DNA from: Pseudomonadota bacterium
Lineage (GTDB): Bacteria; Pseudomonadota; Gammaproteobacteria; Steroidobacterales; Steroidobacteraceae
Length of the DNA: 64,000 bases
Assembly: GCA_037200975.1 (NCBI GenBank)
Contig: JBBCGI010000001.1
Location: 3,617,716 to 3,681,715, forward strand
Direction: 5' to 3'
Shown here: piece by piece, positions 24,348 to 33,993 of the stretch
How positions within the stretch are numbered: position 1 is the first letter of the stretch
Layout of the letters: each line of letters begins with the position of its first letter
Notes under the pieces: model-generated
What the model saw: only the letters and a program-made list of their open reading frames with translations
Databases searched by the model: none
What the model was told of the DNA's origin: nothing
Translations under genes and position numbers: made by a program

Positions 24348-25034
24348 GCCATCGCGCCGCAATCGATCGGCCGACAACGCGGCTGGCGTGAATCGCACCT
24401 CGGCGATCGCGCCCTTGAACCACGACACGCGATTCTGCCGCACGCCGATGGAACTGCGTCCCGTCGTCATCGGCGTGAACTCCACGTCACCCGCGAGCTC
24501 GAGCTCACCGTTCACGTAGTGGGACATCTTCGATCCGTCGTAGACCAGCGCGACCCAGAACCAGCGATCTGTCGGATGCAGCTTCGTCCGGTCGAGCAAG
24601 GTGAGTTTGTGCTCGGCATCCTGAAACAGGAATGTATCGAGCGACCATAATCCGTCGCGCACCCGGGTCTCCATCAGCACGCGATGTTTCAGATCGTCCT
24701 CGAGATGCAGGAAGCGCTGCTCTTCGCTCCCGGAGCCGTCGGGTTTGAAGCGAACTTCGATCGTGAACGCCCGCCAGCCGGCGACGGGAATGGCGGGGAC
24801 GAAGACGGCGTCACCTTTGCCGTCAAAAACAATGGCGGCATCGGTGCCAGCGCCGCCAACGGTGGGGGTGCCGACCACTTCAGTGGCATGACCGCCCACT
24901 CGAGTGACATCCCGCAGCAGCCACACCGTGGATTTGCCATCATCCGCGAGCATCGCGGCGCACGAAGCCAGAAAGACCGATAGCGTCGCAGCCGATAGAA
25001 CGCTGCTCATACGTGCTGGAGAATACCTGCGCAT
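24339..25034 (-). CDS. LamG/concanavalin-like lectin-fold lipoprotein
   Basis: 231 residues. The N-terminus has a hydrophobic segment ending in the lipobox FLASC, predicting a lipid-anchored protein. The remainder is one LamG-like sandwich domain: AAIVFDGKGDAVFVPAIPVAGWRAFTIEVRFKPDG, FLHLEDDLKHRVLMETR, WFWVALVYDGSKMSHYVNGE, and SSIGVRQNRVSWFKGAIAEVRFTPAALS. Such domains bind or cleave carbohydrates; no catalytic motif is evident. It is divergent from dld across about 95 bases and probably acts in the glycan locus as a surface binding protein (inference). Confidence 0.75.
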   Translation of the reverse strand: MRRYSPARMSSVLSAATLSVFLASCAAMLADDGKSTVWLLRDVTRVGGHATEVVGTPTVGGAGTDAAIVFDGKGDAVFVPAIPVAGWRAFTIEVRFKPDGSGSEEQRFLHLEDDLKHRVLMETRVRDGLWSLDTFLFQDAEHKLTLLDRTKLHPTDRWFWVALVYDGSKMSHYVNGELELAGDVEFTPMTTGRSSIGVRQNRVSWFKGAIAEVRFTPAALSADRLRRDGDR

Positions 25035-25129
25035 CGTTCATCGGTTCCCGTGCGTCAAAAGCGAGGAGGGATGTTAACGTCCCGGACCTGAAGATGGCGC
25101 GAAACCGCACAACAATCCGTCGAGAACCT

Positions 25130-26839
25130 ATGTCAGATGAGATGAACGCAGAATTTATCGCCGGCCTCGTATCGATCGTCGGACGTGCCCAGGTATTGAC
25201 GGGCGCCAAGCAGACGCAGAGTTATCGCACGGGCTTTCGCTGTGGTGAAGGGCAGGCGCTTGCGGTAGTCCGGCCGCGCTCACTCGTCGAGCAGTGGCGG
25301 ATTCTCAAAGCCTGCGTGACCGCGAACAAAGTCGTTCTCATGCAAGCTGCCAATACGGGGCTGACTGGCGGATCGACGCCTTCGGATCGCAATGACTATC
25401 GCGACGTGGTGATCGTCAACACGATGCACATCACCAAGTTGTTTGTGATTCGTGAGGGTCAGCAGGCTATTTGCCTGCCGGGCACCACGCTCTATCAGCT
25501 GGAAGACGCACTCAAGCCGTTTCGCAGGGAGCCACATTCCGTCATCGGCTCATCCTGCATCGGCGCATCGGTGATCGGCGGTATCTGCAACAACTCCGGC
25601 GGCGCACTGGTCCGGCGCGGGCCTGCGTATACGCAGATGGCGTTATTCGCGCGGCTGCATGAAGACGGCCGACTGGAGCTCGTCAATCATCTCGGTGTGA
25701 CTCTGGGTCAGGATCCCGAGCAGATACTCGACCGCCTGGAGCAGGGAAAATTCGGCGAAGCCGACGTCGAAGACGATCCGTCCCGATGGGGCTCGGACCG
25801 CGACTACGCCCGGCGCGTGCGGGAGGTGGATTCCGATCACCCGGCGCGTTTCAACGCGGACAGCCGGCGTCTGTACGAAGCCTCGGGCTGCGCGGGCAAG
25901 ATGATGGTCTTTGCCGTGCGGGTGGATACGTTTCCGACGGACGATGAGACTCGGGTTTTCTACATCGGCACATCCGATCCGGCGGAGCTGACTGCACTGC
26001 GCCGGCACATCCTCTCTCGCTTCGACAACCTTCCGCTGGCCGGCGAGTACCTCCACCGGCAGATGTTCGACATCGCGGAGCTCTACGGCAAAGACGCGTT
26101 CCTCAGCATTCAACACTTCGGCACGAAGCGGCTGCCGGCTTTCTTTGAACTCAAGCGCAAGTTCGACGCGCTGGTCTCACGCCTCGGGTTGCGCATCCGC
26201 GCGCCCAGCGACCGGTTGCTTCAGCTGCTGAGCCGTCTGTTTCCAGGCCACCTGCCGGCACGGCTGAATGATTTCCGCGACCGGTTCGAGCATCACCTGA
26301 TCCTGAAGATGGCGGGCCCCGGCATTGCGGAAGCGGCCAGCCATCTCAACTCCATTTTTCCGTCCGCAACCGGAAGTTTCTTCGAGTGCACGGCAGCGGA
26401 GGCTAACAAGGCGCTGTTGCATCGCTTCGTCGCCGCGGGTGCTGCCATTCGCTACAGAGCGATTCACGCGAAGGAGGTCGAGGACATCGTGGCGCTCGAC
26501 GTCGCGCTCAAACAGAACGATCGAGACTGGTTCGAAGTGCTGCCAGAAGACGTCCGCGCGCAGCTACACGTGGCGCTCTACTACGGACATTTCTTCTGCC
26601 ATGTCTTTCACCAGGACTACATCGTGCGCAAGGGCGTGGACACGACGGCTCTCGAGCACCGGCTGTGGAAATTGCTCGACGCGCGCGGGGCAGAGTATCC
26701 CGCCGAACACAATGTCGGTCATTTGTACGTCGCCAAGCCGGCTCTGGCGGAGTTTTACCGCGGCCTGGATCCGTGCAACTGCTTCAATCCGGGCATCGGT
26801 CACACGCCCGCGAGTCCTCACTGGAAAAGCGGCGTCTAG
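25130..26839 (+). CDS. dld: Quinone-dependent D-lactate dehydrogenase
   Basis: 569 residues from ATG 25130 (MSDEMNAEF); an ATG at 25094 would add 12 residues. The protein follows E. coli Dld (571 residues) along its whole length as I recall it: KACVTANKVVLMQAANTGLTGGSTP, PHSVIGSSCIGASVIGGICNNSGGALVRRGPAYT, the FAD-binding core, then the membrane-binding region and AEHNVGHLYVAKP near the end. It oxidises D-lactate to pyruvate at the inner membrane and passes electrons to quinone. It precedes the sugar-acid genes. If their aldol-type or hydrolytic cleavage yields D-lactate, this enzyme would use it; that link is inference. Confidence 0.95.
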   Translation: MSDEMNAEFIAGLVSIVGRAQVLTGAKQTQSYRTGFRCGEGQALAVVRPRSLVEQWRILKACVTANKVVLMQAANTGLTGGSTPSDRNDYRDVVIVNTMHITKLFVIREGQQAICLPGTTLYQLEDALKPFRREPHSVIGSSCIGASVIGGICNNSGGALVRRGPAYTQMALFARLHEDGRLELVNHLGVTLGQDPEQILDRLEQGKFGEADVEDDPSRWGSDRDYARRVREVDSDHPARFNADSRRLYEASGCAGKMMVFAVRVDTFPTDDETRVFYIGTSDPAELTALRRHILSRFDNLPLAGEYLHRQMFDIAELYGKDAFLSIQHFGTKRLPAFFELKRKFDALVSRLGLRIRAPSDRLLQLLSRLFPGHLPARLNDFRDRFEHHLILKMAGPGIAEAASHLNSIFPSATGSFFECTAAEANKALLHRFVAAGAAIRYRAIHAKEVEDIVALDVALKQNDRDWFEVLPEDVRAQLHVALYYGHFFCHVFHQDYIVRKGVDTTALEHRLWKLLDARGAEYPAEHNVGHLYVAKPALAEFYRGLDPCNCFNPGIGHTPASPHWKSGV

Positions 26840-26910
26840 TCATAAGTCGAAGCGGACGCCCATCGTGATCATGCGCGCCCTGGCAGTGCGCGGGACCCGT
26901 TCGCTGCTAT

Positions 26911-26927
26911 TATAATACTCATACAAC
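26911..26927 (+). promoter_or_regulatory. -10 box overlapping operator motif, site A (SDR promoter)
   Basis: ATACTCATACAAC at 26915-26927 overlaps a perfect TATAAT (26911-26916) 50 bases before the SDR start. No convincing -35 element is seen. It is the first of six copies of a shared motif, proposed as the binding site of the GntR-type regulator at 30.7 kb. Confidence 0.6.
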
Positions 26928-26976
26928 TTGCGAAAGCGTTGCGGCGCCGTTTCGCGTTCGGCGGTATGGGGGAAGG

Positions 26977-27717
26977 ATGGGCGAGCGGCTGGCGGAGAAG
27001 ACGTGTTTCGTGACGGCGGCCGGGCAGGGCATCGGCCGCGCCATCGTTGCCGCGTTCCTCGCGGAAGGCGCAAGTGTCATCGCGACCGATCTGAATGAGG
27101 CGGGGCTGCAATCGATGCCGCCACACGTGCGGCTACGGTTCGCGACCCTGGATGCCGCGGATTGCGCCGCCGCGGCCGACGCGGCAATCCTTTTTCGCGA
27201 CGTCGACGTGCTGGTGAACTGCGCCGGCTACGTGGCAACGGGAACCGTTCTCGACGACGGTTACGCGGCGCTCGAGAAAAGCCTCAGGATCAATGTACTT
27301 TCGATGGCTGCGACCATCGCGGCATTCCTGCCGCCGATGGTCGAACGCAAGCGCGGAGCCATCGTGAACATCGCTTCCGTGGTCTCTTCAGTGATGGCCG
27401 CCCCGAACCGGTTTGCGTATGCGACGAGCAAGGCCGCGGTGATCGGCCTCACGATGGCGGTGGCGCGCGACTTCATCCGCGACGGCGTGCGTTGCAATGC
27501 CATCAGCCCGGGGACCACCGATACACCTTCTCTACGTGGCCGCGCTGAAGCGGGCAGCGACGCACACGCGGCGCTGCGGGCGCTCGTCGAGAGGCAGCCG
27601 ATGGGCAGGTTAGGCAGGCCCGAAGAAATTGCCGCGGTTGCCGTGATGCTCGCATCCGATGAGGCAGGTTTCCTGACCGGCGCAAACGTGATCATCGACG
27701 GCGGAATGAGCCTCTGA
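26977..27717 (+). CDS. SDR dehydrogenase, 2-keto-3-deoxy-sugar-acid type
   Basis: 246 residues. The Rossmann motif is VTAAGQGIGRA instead of the usual TGxxxGIG, a form I associate with the 2-keto-3-deoxy-L-fuconate dehydrogenase and DHRS6 group. NCAG, the catalytic Ser in NIASVVSS and YATSK follow, and the C-terminus has GFLTGANVIIDGGMSL. Asp in ATDLNEA suggests NAD+. In known bacterial pathways this type oxidises a 2-keto-3-deoxy acid to the 2,4-diketo compound, later split by an FAH-family hydrolase; both kinds of gene are in this cluster. Its stop shares one base with the next start (TGATG). Confidence 0.8.
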   Translation: MGERLAEKTCFVTAAGQGIGRAIVAAFLAEGASVIATDLNEAGLQSMPPHVRLRFATLDAADCAAAADAAILFRDVDVLVNCAGYVATGTVLDDGYAALEKSLRINVLSMAATIAAFLPPMVERKRGAIVNIASVVSSVMAAPNRFAYATSKAAVIGLTMAVARDFIRDGVRCNAISPGTTDTPSLRGRAEAGSDAHAALRALVERQPMGRLGRPEEIAAVAVMLASDEAGFLTGANVIIDGGMSL

Positions 27718-28751
27718 TGACGCGCGTTTATTCCGCGACGGCACCCGCGCTGAGCGAGCTGCGACGCAAGACGGATCTTCGCGGGATCGGAGAAGTTCGC
27801 CTCGTTGCGCTCGAGGATGGCCCGGCGCGCGGCCAGCGGCTGCTTTTTTGCCGCAACGCCGCCGGCCTGGAATGCGAGATTGCGGTGGACCGCGGCTTCG
27901 ATATTTCCGCCTTGCGATGGCGCGGAATCAATCTCGGCTGGAATGGCCCGGTAGGGTCCGCACCGGCGCGCGAATTCGATTCAGAGGAAGGTCTCGGCCG
28001 GCTACGCAGCTTCGACGGATTCCTCGTCACCTGCGGCCTGGACCACTACGGAATTCCCGCCGTCGGCTCGGCGCAGAATTTCATCTATCCCGAGCGCACG
28101 CGCGCGCACTGGCCGTTGCATGGGCGCATTTCCGGAATCGGCGCGACGCTGCGCGGCTATGGAATCGATACGGAGAGGGCCATACCCTGTTTGTGGTGCG
28201 AGGCGGAAGTGCGGCAGGCCGCGCTTTTCGGCGAAGTACTGACGCTCAGACGCCGCATCGAGATTCCGCTATTCGAGCCGCGGCTCGACCTGAACGACCG
28301 CGTGACGAACGTCGGTTTCCGTCCAACACGCCACGGCATTCTTTATCACTGCAACGTGGGCTATCCGCTGCTCGACGAGGAATCCGAATTGATTGGCGAC
28401 TTCGAGTCGCAGCTGCGCGCCGATTTTGTTTCGTCGCCGCCCGTTGCCGCGGACGATGTCAGCGAGCGCGTCGACTCGCATCCAGTCGAGGGCGATGCCA
28501 ACGGCCTGGCGCGAGCCGGAGTGCGCAACCCCAGGCTGGAGGGTGGACTGGCACTCGAGATTGCATATTCCGCCGCGACGCTGCCTGCGCTGGGCCTGTG
28601 GCGTGCATGGCAGTCCGGGATCTATGCCCTGGGCATCGAGCCCCACAGTTCGCTTCCGGCCCACGACCAGGAACCGCACGGCGCGCACTTCCTGCAAGCC
28701 GGCGAAACGCGCGACTACCGGCTGCTGTTGAGCGTCGCACGATCGGTCTGA
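27717..28751 (+). CDS. DUF4432 aldose-epimerase-like protein
   Basis: 344 residues with the galactose-mutarotase-like fold of DUF4432: [53 protein letters not shown] and [14 protein letters not shown], with His residues in LHGR and YHCN where mutarotases keep theirs. GIEPHSSLP lies near the end. It probably interconverts anomers or binds a sugar or sugar acid in the cytoplasm; no member I know has a firmly assigned reaction. It overlaps the SDR gene and is therefore translated with it. Confidence 0.78.
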   Translation: MTRVYSATAPALSELRRKTDLRGIGEVRLVALEDGPARGQRLLFCRNAAGLECEIAVDRGFDISALRWRGINLGWNGPVGSAPAREFDSEEGLGRLRSFDGFLVTCGLDHYGIPAVGSAQNFIYPERTRAHWPLHGRISGIGATLRGYGIDTERAIPCLWCEAEVRQAALFGEVLTLRRRIEIPLFEPRLDLNDRVTNVGFRPTRHGILYHCNVGYPLLDEESELIGDFESQLRADFVSSPPVAADDVSERVDSHPVEGDANGLARAGVRNPRLEGGLALEIAYSAATLPALGLWRAWQSGIYALGIEPHSSLPAHDQEPHGAHFLQAGETRDYRLLLSVARSV

Positions 28752-28807
28752 TCGCGCCGCTCCTGTGCCCGGGAGGCACCGGACTTCCGCTTTGGCGGGT
28801 TCGCTAT

Positions 28808-28820
28808 ATACTCTGAGTAT
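28808..28820. promoter_or_regulatory. Operator motif, site B (perfect palindrome)
   Basis: ATACTC-T-GAGTAT, a perfect 6+1+6 palindrome and the most symmetrical copy of the shared motif, lies 85 bases before the dehydratase start, next to AT-rich TATATA and TATTAAAT that could serve as -10 boxes. Confidence 0.6.
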
Positions 28821-28905
28821 TAAATATCGCCGGACGCGCCAGCATGCCAAGTACCGCCCCTCAATCCTCCGTCGCCCGCCGCCGCTCCCAAACACGGATC
28901 ATGCG

Positions 28906-30696
28906 ATGAGTACGGTGCGGAAATTGCGCTCGCGGGCGTGGTTCGACGATCCCACCAATCCGGACATGACGGCGCTCTATCTAGAGCGATACATGAACTA
29001 CGGGTTGTCGCTCGAGGAGCTGCAGTCGGGCATGCCGATCATCGGCATCGCGCAGACCGGCTCGGACCTGAGCCCCTGCAATCGCCATCACCTGGTGCTC
29101 GCCGAACGCCTGCGCGACGGCATCCGTGCCGCGGGCGGCATTCCGCTGCAGTTCCCGGTTCATCCCATCCAGGAAACGGGCAAGCGGCCGACAGCTGCGC
29201 TCGACCGAAACCTCGCCTATCTCGGACTGGTCGAAGTGCTGTTCGGCTATCCACTGGATGGGGTGGTGCTGACCATTGGCTGCGACAAGACGACGCCGGC
29301 CTGTCTCATGGCGGCGGCCACGGTGAACATTCCCGCCATCGCGTTGTCGGTGGGGCCGATGTCGAGCGCATGGCATCGCGGCCGGCGCGTCGGTTCGGGC
29401 GTGGTCGTGTGGGAGGCGCGACAGGAGCTTGCCACGGGCGCGATCGGGTATGACGAGTTCATCAAGCTGGTGGCCTCGGCCGCCCCGTCGACGGGTTACT
29501 GCAACACGATGGGCACCGCCACGACGATGAGCTCGCTCACCGAAACGCTCGGCATGGCGCTGCCGGGCTCCGCCGCGATTCCCGCCACCCATCGCGACCG
29601 TCAGGAATGCGCGTATCACACCGGCCGTCGCATCGTGGAGATGGTGGCGGCCGATCGCAAACCTTCGGACATCCTGACGCGTGCGTCATTCCTCAATGCG
29701 ATTCGCGTCAATTCGGCCATCGGCGGCTCGACCAACGCCCCTATCCACCTGCTGGCGCTGGCGCGCCACGTGGGCGTCGAGCTGAATCTCGTCGACTGGG
29801 AGAAGTACGGGCGCGACATTCCGCTGCTGGTGAACATGCAGCCGGCCGGGGAGTACCTCGGCGAGGATTTCCATCGCGCGGGCGGAGTCGGCGCCGTCAT
29901 CGGCGAGCTCCTGCGGCAGGGCTTGCTGGAAGACGGAGCGGGCACGGTCGATGGCCGCTCCATCGGCGAAATCTACCGCGATGCGCGCATCGCAGACGAA
30001 GCGGTGATCCGCCCGTTCGAACGTCCGCTGAAACTCGCCGCTGGCCTGTCCGTGCTCAGCGGCAATCTGTTTGATTCGGCGGTGATGAAGACCAGCGTCA
30101 TCTCGCCGGAATTCCGCGAGCGCTATCTATCCAACCCCGACGATCCCCAGGCCTTCGAAGGCGCGGCGGTGGTGTTCGACGGTCCGGAGGATTACCACGC
30201 GCGCATCGACGATCCGGCGCTGGCCATCGGCGAGCGATCCATCCTCGTGATGCGGGGTGTCGGGCCGCTGGGTTACCCCGGCTCGGCCGAGGTCGTGAAC
30301 ATGCGTCCGCCGCGTTATCTCATCGAAGCCGGTGTTCACTCCATGCCCTGCATCGGCGACGGCCGGCAATCCGGCACCTCGGGCTCACCTTCCATTCTGA
30401 ACGCGACGCCCGAAGCCGCGGCCGGAGGCGGGCTCGCCGTGCTTCGCACCGGCGATCGTGTGCGAGTGGATCTCAATCGCCGCGAGGTGAACGTGTTGAT
30501 CAGTGCCGCAGAGCTCGAGGAGCGGCGTGCCGCGCTCGCGGCGGCTGGCGGGTATCGCTCGCCGGTCAATCAGACGCCGTGGCAGGAGATCCATCGCGCG
30601 ACCGTGGGGCAGCTGGGCACCGGCGGCATCATCGAGCGCGCCGTCGACTATCAACGCATCGCGCAGACCTTCGGCGTGCCGCGCCACAATCATTGA
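28906..30696 (+). CDS. xylD: IlvD/Edd sugar-acid dehydratase, xylonate-dehydratase type
   Basis: 596 residues from ATG 28906 ([16 protein letters not shown]). Iron-sulfur ligands are Cys58 ([10 protein letters not shown]), Cys126 ([13 protein letters not shown]) and Cys199 ([11 protein letters not shown]). The C-terminal block [24 protein letters not shown] is diagnostic of the family. Length and sequence follow Caulobacter XylD (about 595 residues), as far as I recall it, much better than IlvD or Edd, so it dehydrates a pentonate or hexonate to the 2-keto-3-deoxy acid. The true substrate may not be xylonate: the surrounding enzymes release galactose. It has its own operator copy and is convergent with the gntR gene 21 bases away. 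Confidence 0.85.
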   Translation: MSTVRKLRSRAWFDDPTNPDMTALYLERYMNYGLSLEELQSGMPIIGIAQTGSDLSPCNRHHLVLAERLRDGIRAAGGIPLQFPVHPIQETGKRPTAALDRNLAYLGLVEVLFGYPLDGVVLTIGCDKTTPACLMAAATVNIPAIALSVGPMSSAWHRGRRVGSGVVVWEARQELATGAIGYDEFIKLVASAAPSTGYCNTMGTATTMSSLTETLGMALPGSAAIPATHRDRQECAYHTGRRIVEMVAADRKPSDILTRASFLNAIRVNSAIGGSTNAPIHLLALARHVGVELNLVDWEKYGRDIPLLVNMQPAGEYLGEDFHRAGGVGAVIGELLRQGLLEDGAGTVDGRSIGEIYRDARIADEAVIRPFERPLKLAAGLSVLSGNLFDSAVMKTSVISPEFRERYLSNPDDPQAFEGAAVVFDGPEDYHARIDDPALAIGERSILVMRGVGPLGYPGSAEVVNMRPPRYLIEAGVHSMPCIGDGRQSGTSGSPSILNATPEAAAGGGLAVLRTGDRVRVDLNRREVNVLISAAELEERRAALAAAGGYRSPVNQTPWQEIHRATVGQLGTGGIIERAVDYQRIAQTFGVPRHNH

Positions 30697-30717
30697 GTTG
30701 AGGAGGCGGCGTTGCCG

Positions 30718-31485
30718 CTAGCTGCGGCCTGCGCGCCGCCGCTTCGGTTTGTGCGCCTTGCTGGCGTCGAGGAAGGCCATGTCCACGAGGTCGGCCATCG
30801 CCTTGCGTGCGGCATTGGCATCGCCAGCGGAAATGGCGTCATACACACGTTCGTGATCCGGCACCGGGTCGCGCTGCTTCGGCATCGCACGCTGTTTGAA
30901 AACCGTGGTCCACGAAATGGCCGCGCTGACGCCGCTGGTCAGCGAGATCAGGAAAGCATTTGCGGAAGCGCTGAGCAGCGCAGCATGAAAATCGCGGTCG
31001 GCGTTGCGGCCGGCTTCCGTGTACAGCGTGTGCGTGGCCATGCCGCGCAGACCGTCCGCCATCGCCGCCAGGTGTTTGTCCGTGCGCCGCTTCGCCGCCA
31101 GCGCCGCCGCTTCCGGCTCGATGATCTTGCGCAACTCGAACAGGCTTTCGAGGAAGGATTCGTTGGGATTGACGTCGAACATCCAGCCCAGCACATCGGG
31201 ATCGAGCAGGTGCCATTCCGCTTCGGGGTTGACGCGTGTGCCCACCTTGGGACGCGATCCCACCAGCCCTTTGGCGGCGAGGATGCGGATCGCTTCGCGA
31301 TACGCGGTGCGCGACACCTTGAGCCGGTCGCTGGCGTCGATCTCGCCGTGGAGAATGTCGCCGGGGCGATAACGCCCGGAAACGATCGCCGTGCCCAGCT
31401 CCCGCGCGACCTTGCCGTGAATACGCAGCAGGCGTGTCGGGTTGTTAGGGGCCGAGCCTGCCGCCGGCTTCGATCGAACAGCCAT
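30718..31485 (-). CDS. GntR-family regulator, FadR subfamily
   Basis: 255 residues from ATG 31485, preceded by AAGGGA on the minus strand; the frame stays open upstream but without a ribosome site. Residues 20-85 form the winged helix (ELGTAIVSGRYRPGDILHGEIDASDRLKVSRTAYREAIRILAAKGLVGSRPKVGTRV). The rest is an FCD domain with ELRKIIEPEAAALAAKR and the metal-binding histidines in DFHAALLSAS and VPDHERVYDAI. Regulators of this kind respond to sugar acids or their keto derivatives. The motif proposed as its operator also lies in its own promoter, suggesting autoregulation. Confidence 0.9.
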   Translation of the reverse strand: MAVRSKPAAGSAPNNPTRLLRIHGKVARELGTAIVSGRYRPGDILHGEIDASDRLKVSRTAYREAIRILAAKGLVGSRPKVGTRVNPEAEWHLLDPDVLGWMFDVNPNESFLESLFELRKIIEPEAAALAAKRRTDKHLAAMADGLRGMATHTLYTEAGRNADRDFHAALLSASANAFLISLTSGVSAAISWTTVFKQRAMPKQRDPVPDHERVYDAISAGDANAARKAMADLVDMAFLDASKAHKPKRRRAGRS

Positions 31486-31610
31486 GAATTTCCCTTGAGT
31501 GACGCGTCGGAACAGGCCACTGCCTGCGCGCGGACGCCATTCTATCGGAATTGACAGCCGAGTCCGACAACCACGACGCCGGCCGCGAATAACCGGCCGG
31601 GGCATTTCAT

Positions 31611-31623
31611 ATACGCATACATA
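31611..31623 (-). promoter_or_regulatory. Operator motif, site C (gntR promoter)
   Basis: ATACGCATACATA matches the shared motif with two changes. It lies between the stop of the GH59 gene and the regulator start, 126 bases upstream of the latter, as expected for autoregulation. Confidence 0.45.
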
Positions 31624-31631
31624 TCAGGCGG

Positions 31632-33932
31632 TCACGGACCCTCGGTGGGCACTGCGTATTGGGTAGACGGGCTGCCCTCGCCGAGTGCGTTCACGGCGGA
31701 CACGGCGAAGTAGTACTCCACCCCATTGGTCAAAGTACGGAAAGTGAAGCTGTTTACCGCACCCACCGATTCCGTCTTGTCGAAGTTGTCCTTCTGCCGG
31801 CCGATGCTGACCCGGTATCCCGTCGCGCCGGGCACGGTTTTCCAAGTCAATTTCACCGTGTGGCTCAACGCCACGGGCACCAGCAGCTCCGGCGCGGCCG
31901 GCAGCGCCACCGGGCGCGACCGCAGGAACTCGGCGTCGATTACTGGCCGCCGCGCGTCGACCGGCGTTACTTCGAGATTGTCGAAACTCACGGGGTTCCA
32001 GCTGGAACCGATGCCCGCGAGGCCGTTGAGGTGCTCCTCGTCGGTGATTTCGAACAGCTGGCGGCCGTCGATTCGCCCGCGCAGCGTGTGCCCATCCATG
32101 ATGAACTCGGCGCGTCTCCACGCCTGGGTGGGCGGCCCGCTGTCTCCGGAAGTGAGGATTCGCTCGGAGCTGCCCGAACGCAGTTCCCATCGGCCGGTGC
32201 CATAGACGCGCATTTGATAGCCGACGATATCGCCCGCCGAGGAAGCCGACGTAACTCGTCCGAAGAGCGCCGCGTAGTCAGCGCCTTCGACGTGTACATC
32301 CGCCGCCACCCGGTAGTGATTCCACCGGGCGTCGCCCCAGGTGGCCAGCGTTCCCGACTGGGGCCAGCTGGCATAAAACGTCCAGCCGATCGGCGCACGA
32401 GGGGCGACCTGTTCGAGACAATGTCCGGACCGGCCGCCCACGCATTCGTTGACTTCGAACGCGCCATTGGCCTCGAATAGATAGGGAGCGGAGGAGCGGC
32501 CCGGCTGCATGTTCTCGAAGCTCTCGGAGTAGGGGAGCGGGAACGGATCGTCCACGATGGGATTCACCGCCGCGTGGCTCGTCTGGCCGCGCGTGCTCGT
32601 AAGCGTGTAGACGCTGTTCGGCTCCAGCGTGACGGTGAAGCGGTTGCCTTTCACCGGAATGGTCGCGATGCGCGCGAAGGGACGATCGGCGGTCGTGCGC
32701 CACACGTAAACGGTCTTCTTCAGCTTGCCGCGCAATTCGAATGTCGCTTCGTGACTTTGCGTCGCCGCCAGCGTTTCCACGACGGTGCTGAAATCGCGGC
32801 CGGAGTGCAGCGTCACGTAGCTGCCGCCGCCTGGAATGAGGGCGGACGCCGCATCGAGATATTTCCAGCCCGGCTGTGCGAATTGCGTGGTGTGCGCAAC
32901 GATCCACAGCGGCGATGTGACTTGGTAGTTGCCGGACCACGGAGACTTGGCGCGCAACAGGCCTGCGTTCGGCAACTCGAAGATATCGTAATAGGCCGTG
33001 ACCAGATTCCACACGTTGGTCGAGGTCATGCGCCCGAGGATGTAGTTCCGGTTCAGCAATTCGGCGAGCGGCGGTGACTGCTGTCCCGCAATGCCCCATT
33101 CATCGCCCCACGGGCCGTCTTCGCTGGACCACAAAGGTTTGTTCCACTCGGCGGACAACTCCCGTGCCTTCGCGGTGCTCTGAAAGCGCGGATAGTGGGT
33201 GGCAATCACGTCCACCACGTCGCGCAGGGCGCGGTCGGCGGACATCGCATCGACGATGTCCCAGGAATTGACCGAGTCGTCGGAAATGATCCGCGTCTTC
33301 AACCCTTTTGCGTCGAGACTCGCCCGCAGGATCTTGGTGAAGTCGCGCGGCATGGGCGTCTCGTTCCACAGGCCCAGGTAGTCGATAGTCAGGCCGTGCG
33401 CAGCCTTCGCCCCAGTGACGAAGCTCACCAGGTAGTTGGCGGCCGCCTGCGAATCGGTCTTTTCCACCCATGCGGGGTAGTTCCAGGCGAGGGCGATGAG
33501 TGTGATGCGCGGATTGCGTTTCCTGGCCTCTTTCATCATCCACCACTCGTAGCCGCGCTCGTAGTTGGCGTCGTCGGCGCTGCGCTTGTGCGAGGGCTCG
33601 GCGCCTTCGGTGGAGTTGCCGTCGCTGCCGATCTCGACTTTCAAGGTCTGCAGCGAAGCGCCGACGCGCGGCTTGAAGAGCAGATCCAGGATCCGGCTGC
33701 GTTGCGGCTCGGGGTAGTCGAACAGCAGGCGCGAAGTCGCGCCGCCGCCGCTGGTCGCGCCGATGCCGTCGAAGCGCCGGCCCGCTCCGGCGGGATCGAT
33801 GATGACGTTCAGCGGCTGCGCATTCGTGAACCCGGCTTCGGCGGGTGTGGCGGCCGCGGCGAACCGCGGGATCACGACGGCAATAAACGCCGCTGCGACC
33901 GACACGAAAATCTGCCTGGCTGCTGCTGTCAT
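31632..33932 (-). CDS. GH59 galactocerebrosidase-like beta-galactosidase with FN3 domain
   Basis: 766 residues from ATG 33932 with a signal peptide (VSVAAAFIAVVIPRFAAAA). From residue 54, FDGIGATSGGGATSRLL and YPEPQRSRILDLLFKP match animal galactosylceramidase almost word for word, as do GYEWWMMKEARKRNP and QPGWKYLD. The acid/base Glu191 (YLGLWNE) and nucleophile Glu271 (LWSSED) correspond to Glu182 and Glu258 of mouse GALC. The lectin-like domain near residues 520-665 is present. Unlike GALC, it ends with a fibronectin type III domain (about 680-764). It would remove beta-linked galactose outside the cytoplasm. It is divergent from the FucP-type transporter gene, with one operator between them. 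Confidence 0.9.
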   Translation of the reverse strand: MTAAARQIFVSVAAAFIAVVIPRFAAAATPAEAGFTNAQPLNVIIDPAGAGRRFDGIGATSGGGATSRLLFDYPEPQRSRILDLLFKPRVGASLQTLKVEIGSDGNSTEGAEPSHKRSADDANYERGYEWWMMKEARKRNPRITLIALAWNYPAWVEKTDSQAAANYLVSFVTGAKAAHGLTIDYLGLWNETPMPRDFTKILRASLDAKGLKTRIISDDSVNSWDIVDAMSADRALRDVVDVIATHYPRFQSTAKARELSAEWNKPLWSSEDGPWGDEWGIAGQQSPPLAELLNRNYILGRMTSTNVWNLVTAYYDIFELPNAGLLRAKSPWSGNYQVTSPLWIVAHTTQFAQPGWKYLDAASALIPGGGSYVTLHSGRDFSTVVETLAATQSHEATFELRGKLKKTVYVWRTTADRPFARIATIPVKGNRFTVTLEPNSVYTLTSTRGQTSHAAVNPIVDDPFPLPYSESFENMQPGRSSAPYLFEANGAFEVNECVGGRSGHCLEQVAPRAPIGWTFYASWPQSGTLATWGDARWNHYRVAADVHVEGADYAALFGRVTSASSAGDIVGYQMRVYGTGRWELRSGSSERILTSGDSGPPTQAWRRAEFIMDGHTLRGRIDGRQLFEITDEEHLNGLAGIGSSWNPVSFDNLEVTPVDARRPVIDAEFLRSRPVALPAAPELLVPVALSHTVKLTWKTVPGATGYRVSIGRQKDNFDKTESVGAVNSFTFRTLTNGVEYYFAVSAVNALGEGSPSTQYAVPTEGP

Positions 33933-33955
33933 CGTGAATTGCCTTTGGTTATTTA

Positions 33956-33968
33956 ATACTCGTACAAT
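33956..33968. promoter_or_regulatory. Operator motif, site D (between GH59 and transporter genes)
   Basis: ATACTCGTACAAT lies in the 61-base gap between divergent genes, 24 bases from the GH59 start and 26 from the transporter start. TATAAA follows at once on the plus strand. One bound regulator could control both directions. Confidence 0.62.
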
Positions 33969-33993
33969 ATAAATATACGGATTCGCCGCTTGT

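Noticed and set aside
31579-31598. GC-rich hairpin CCGGCC/GGCCGG between the GH59 and gntR genes
   Set aside because: Six pairs only and no T-run on either strand; too common at this GC content to call a terminator.
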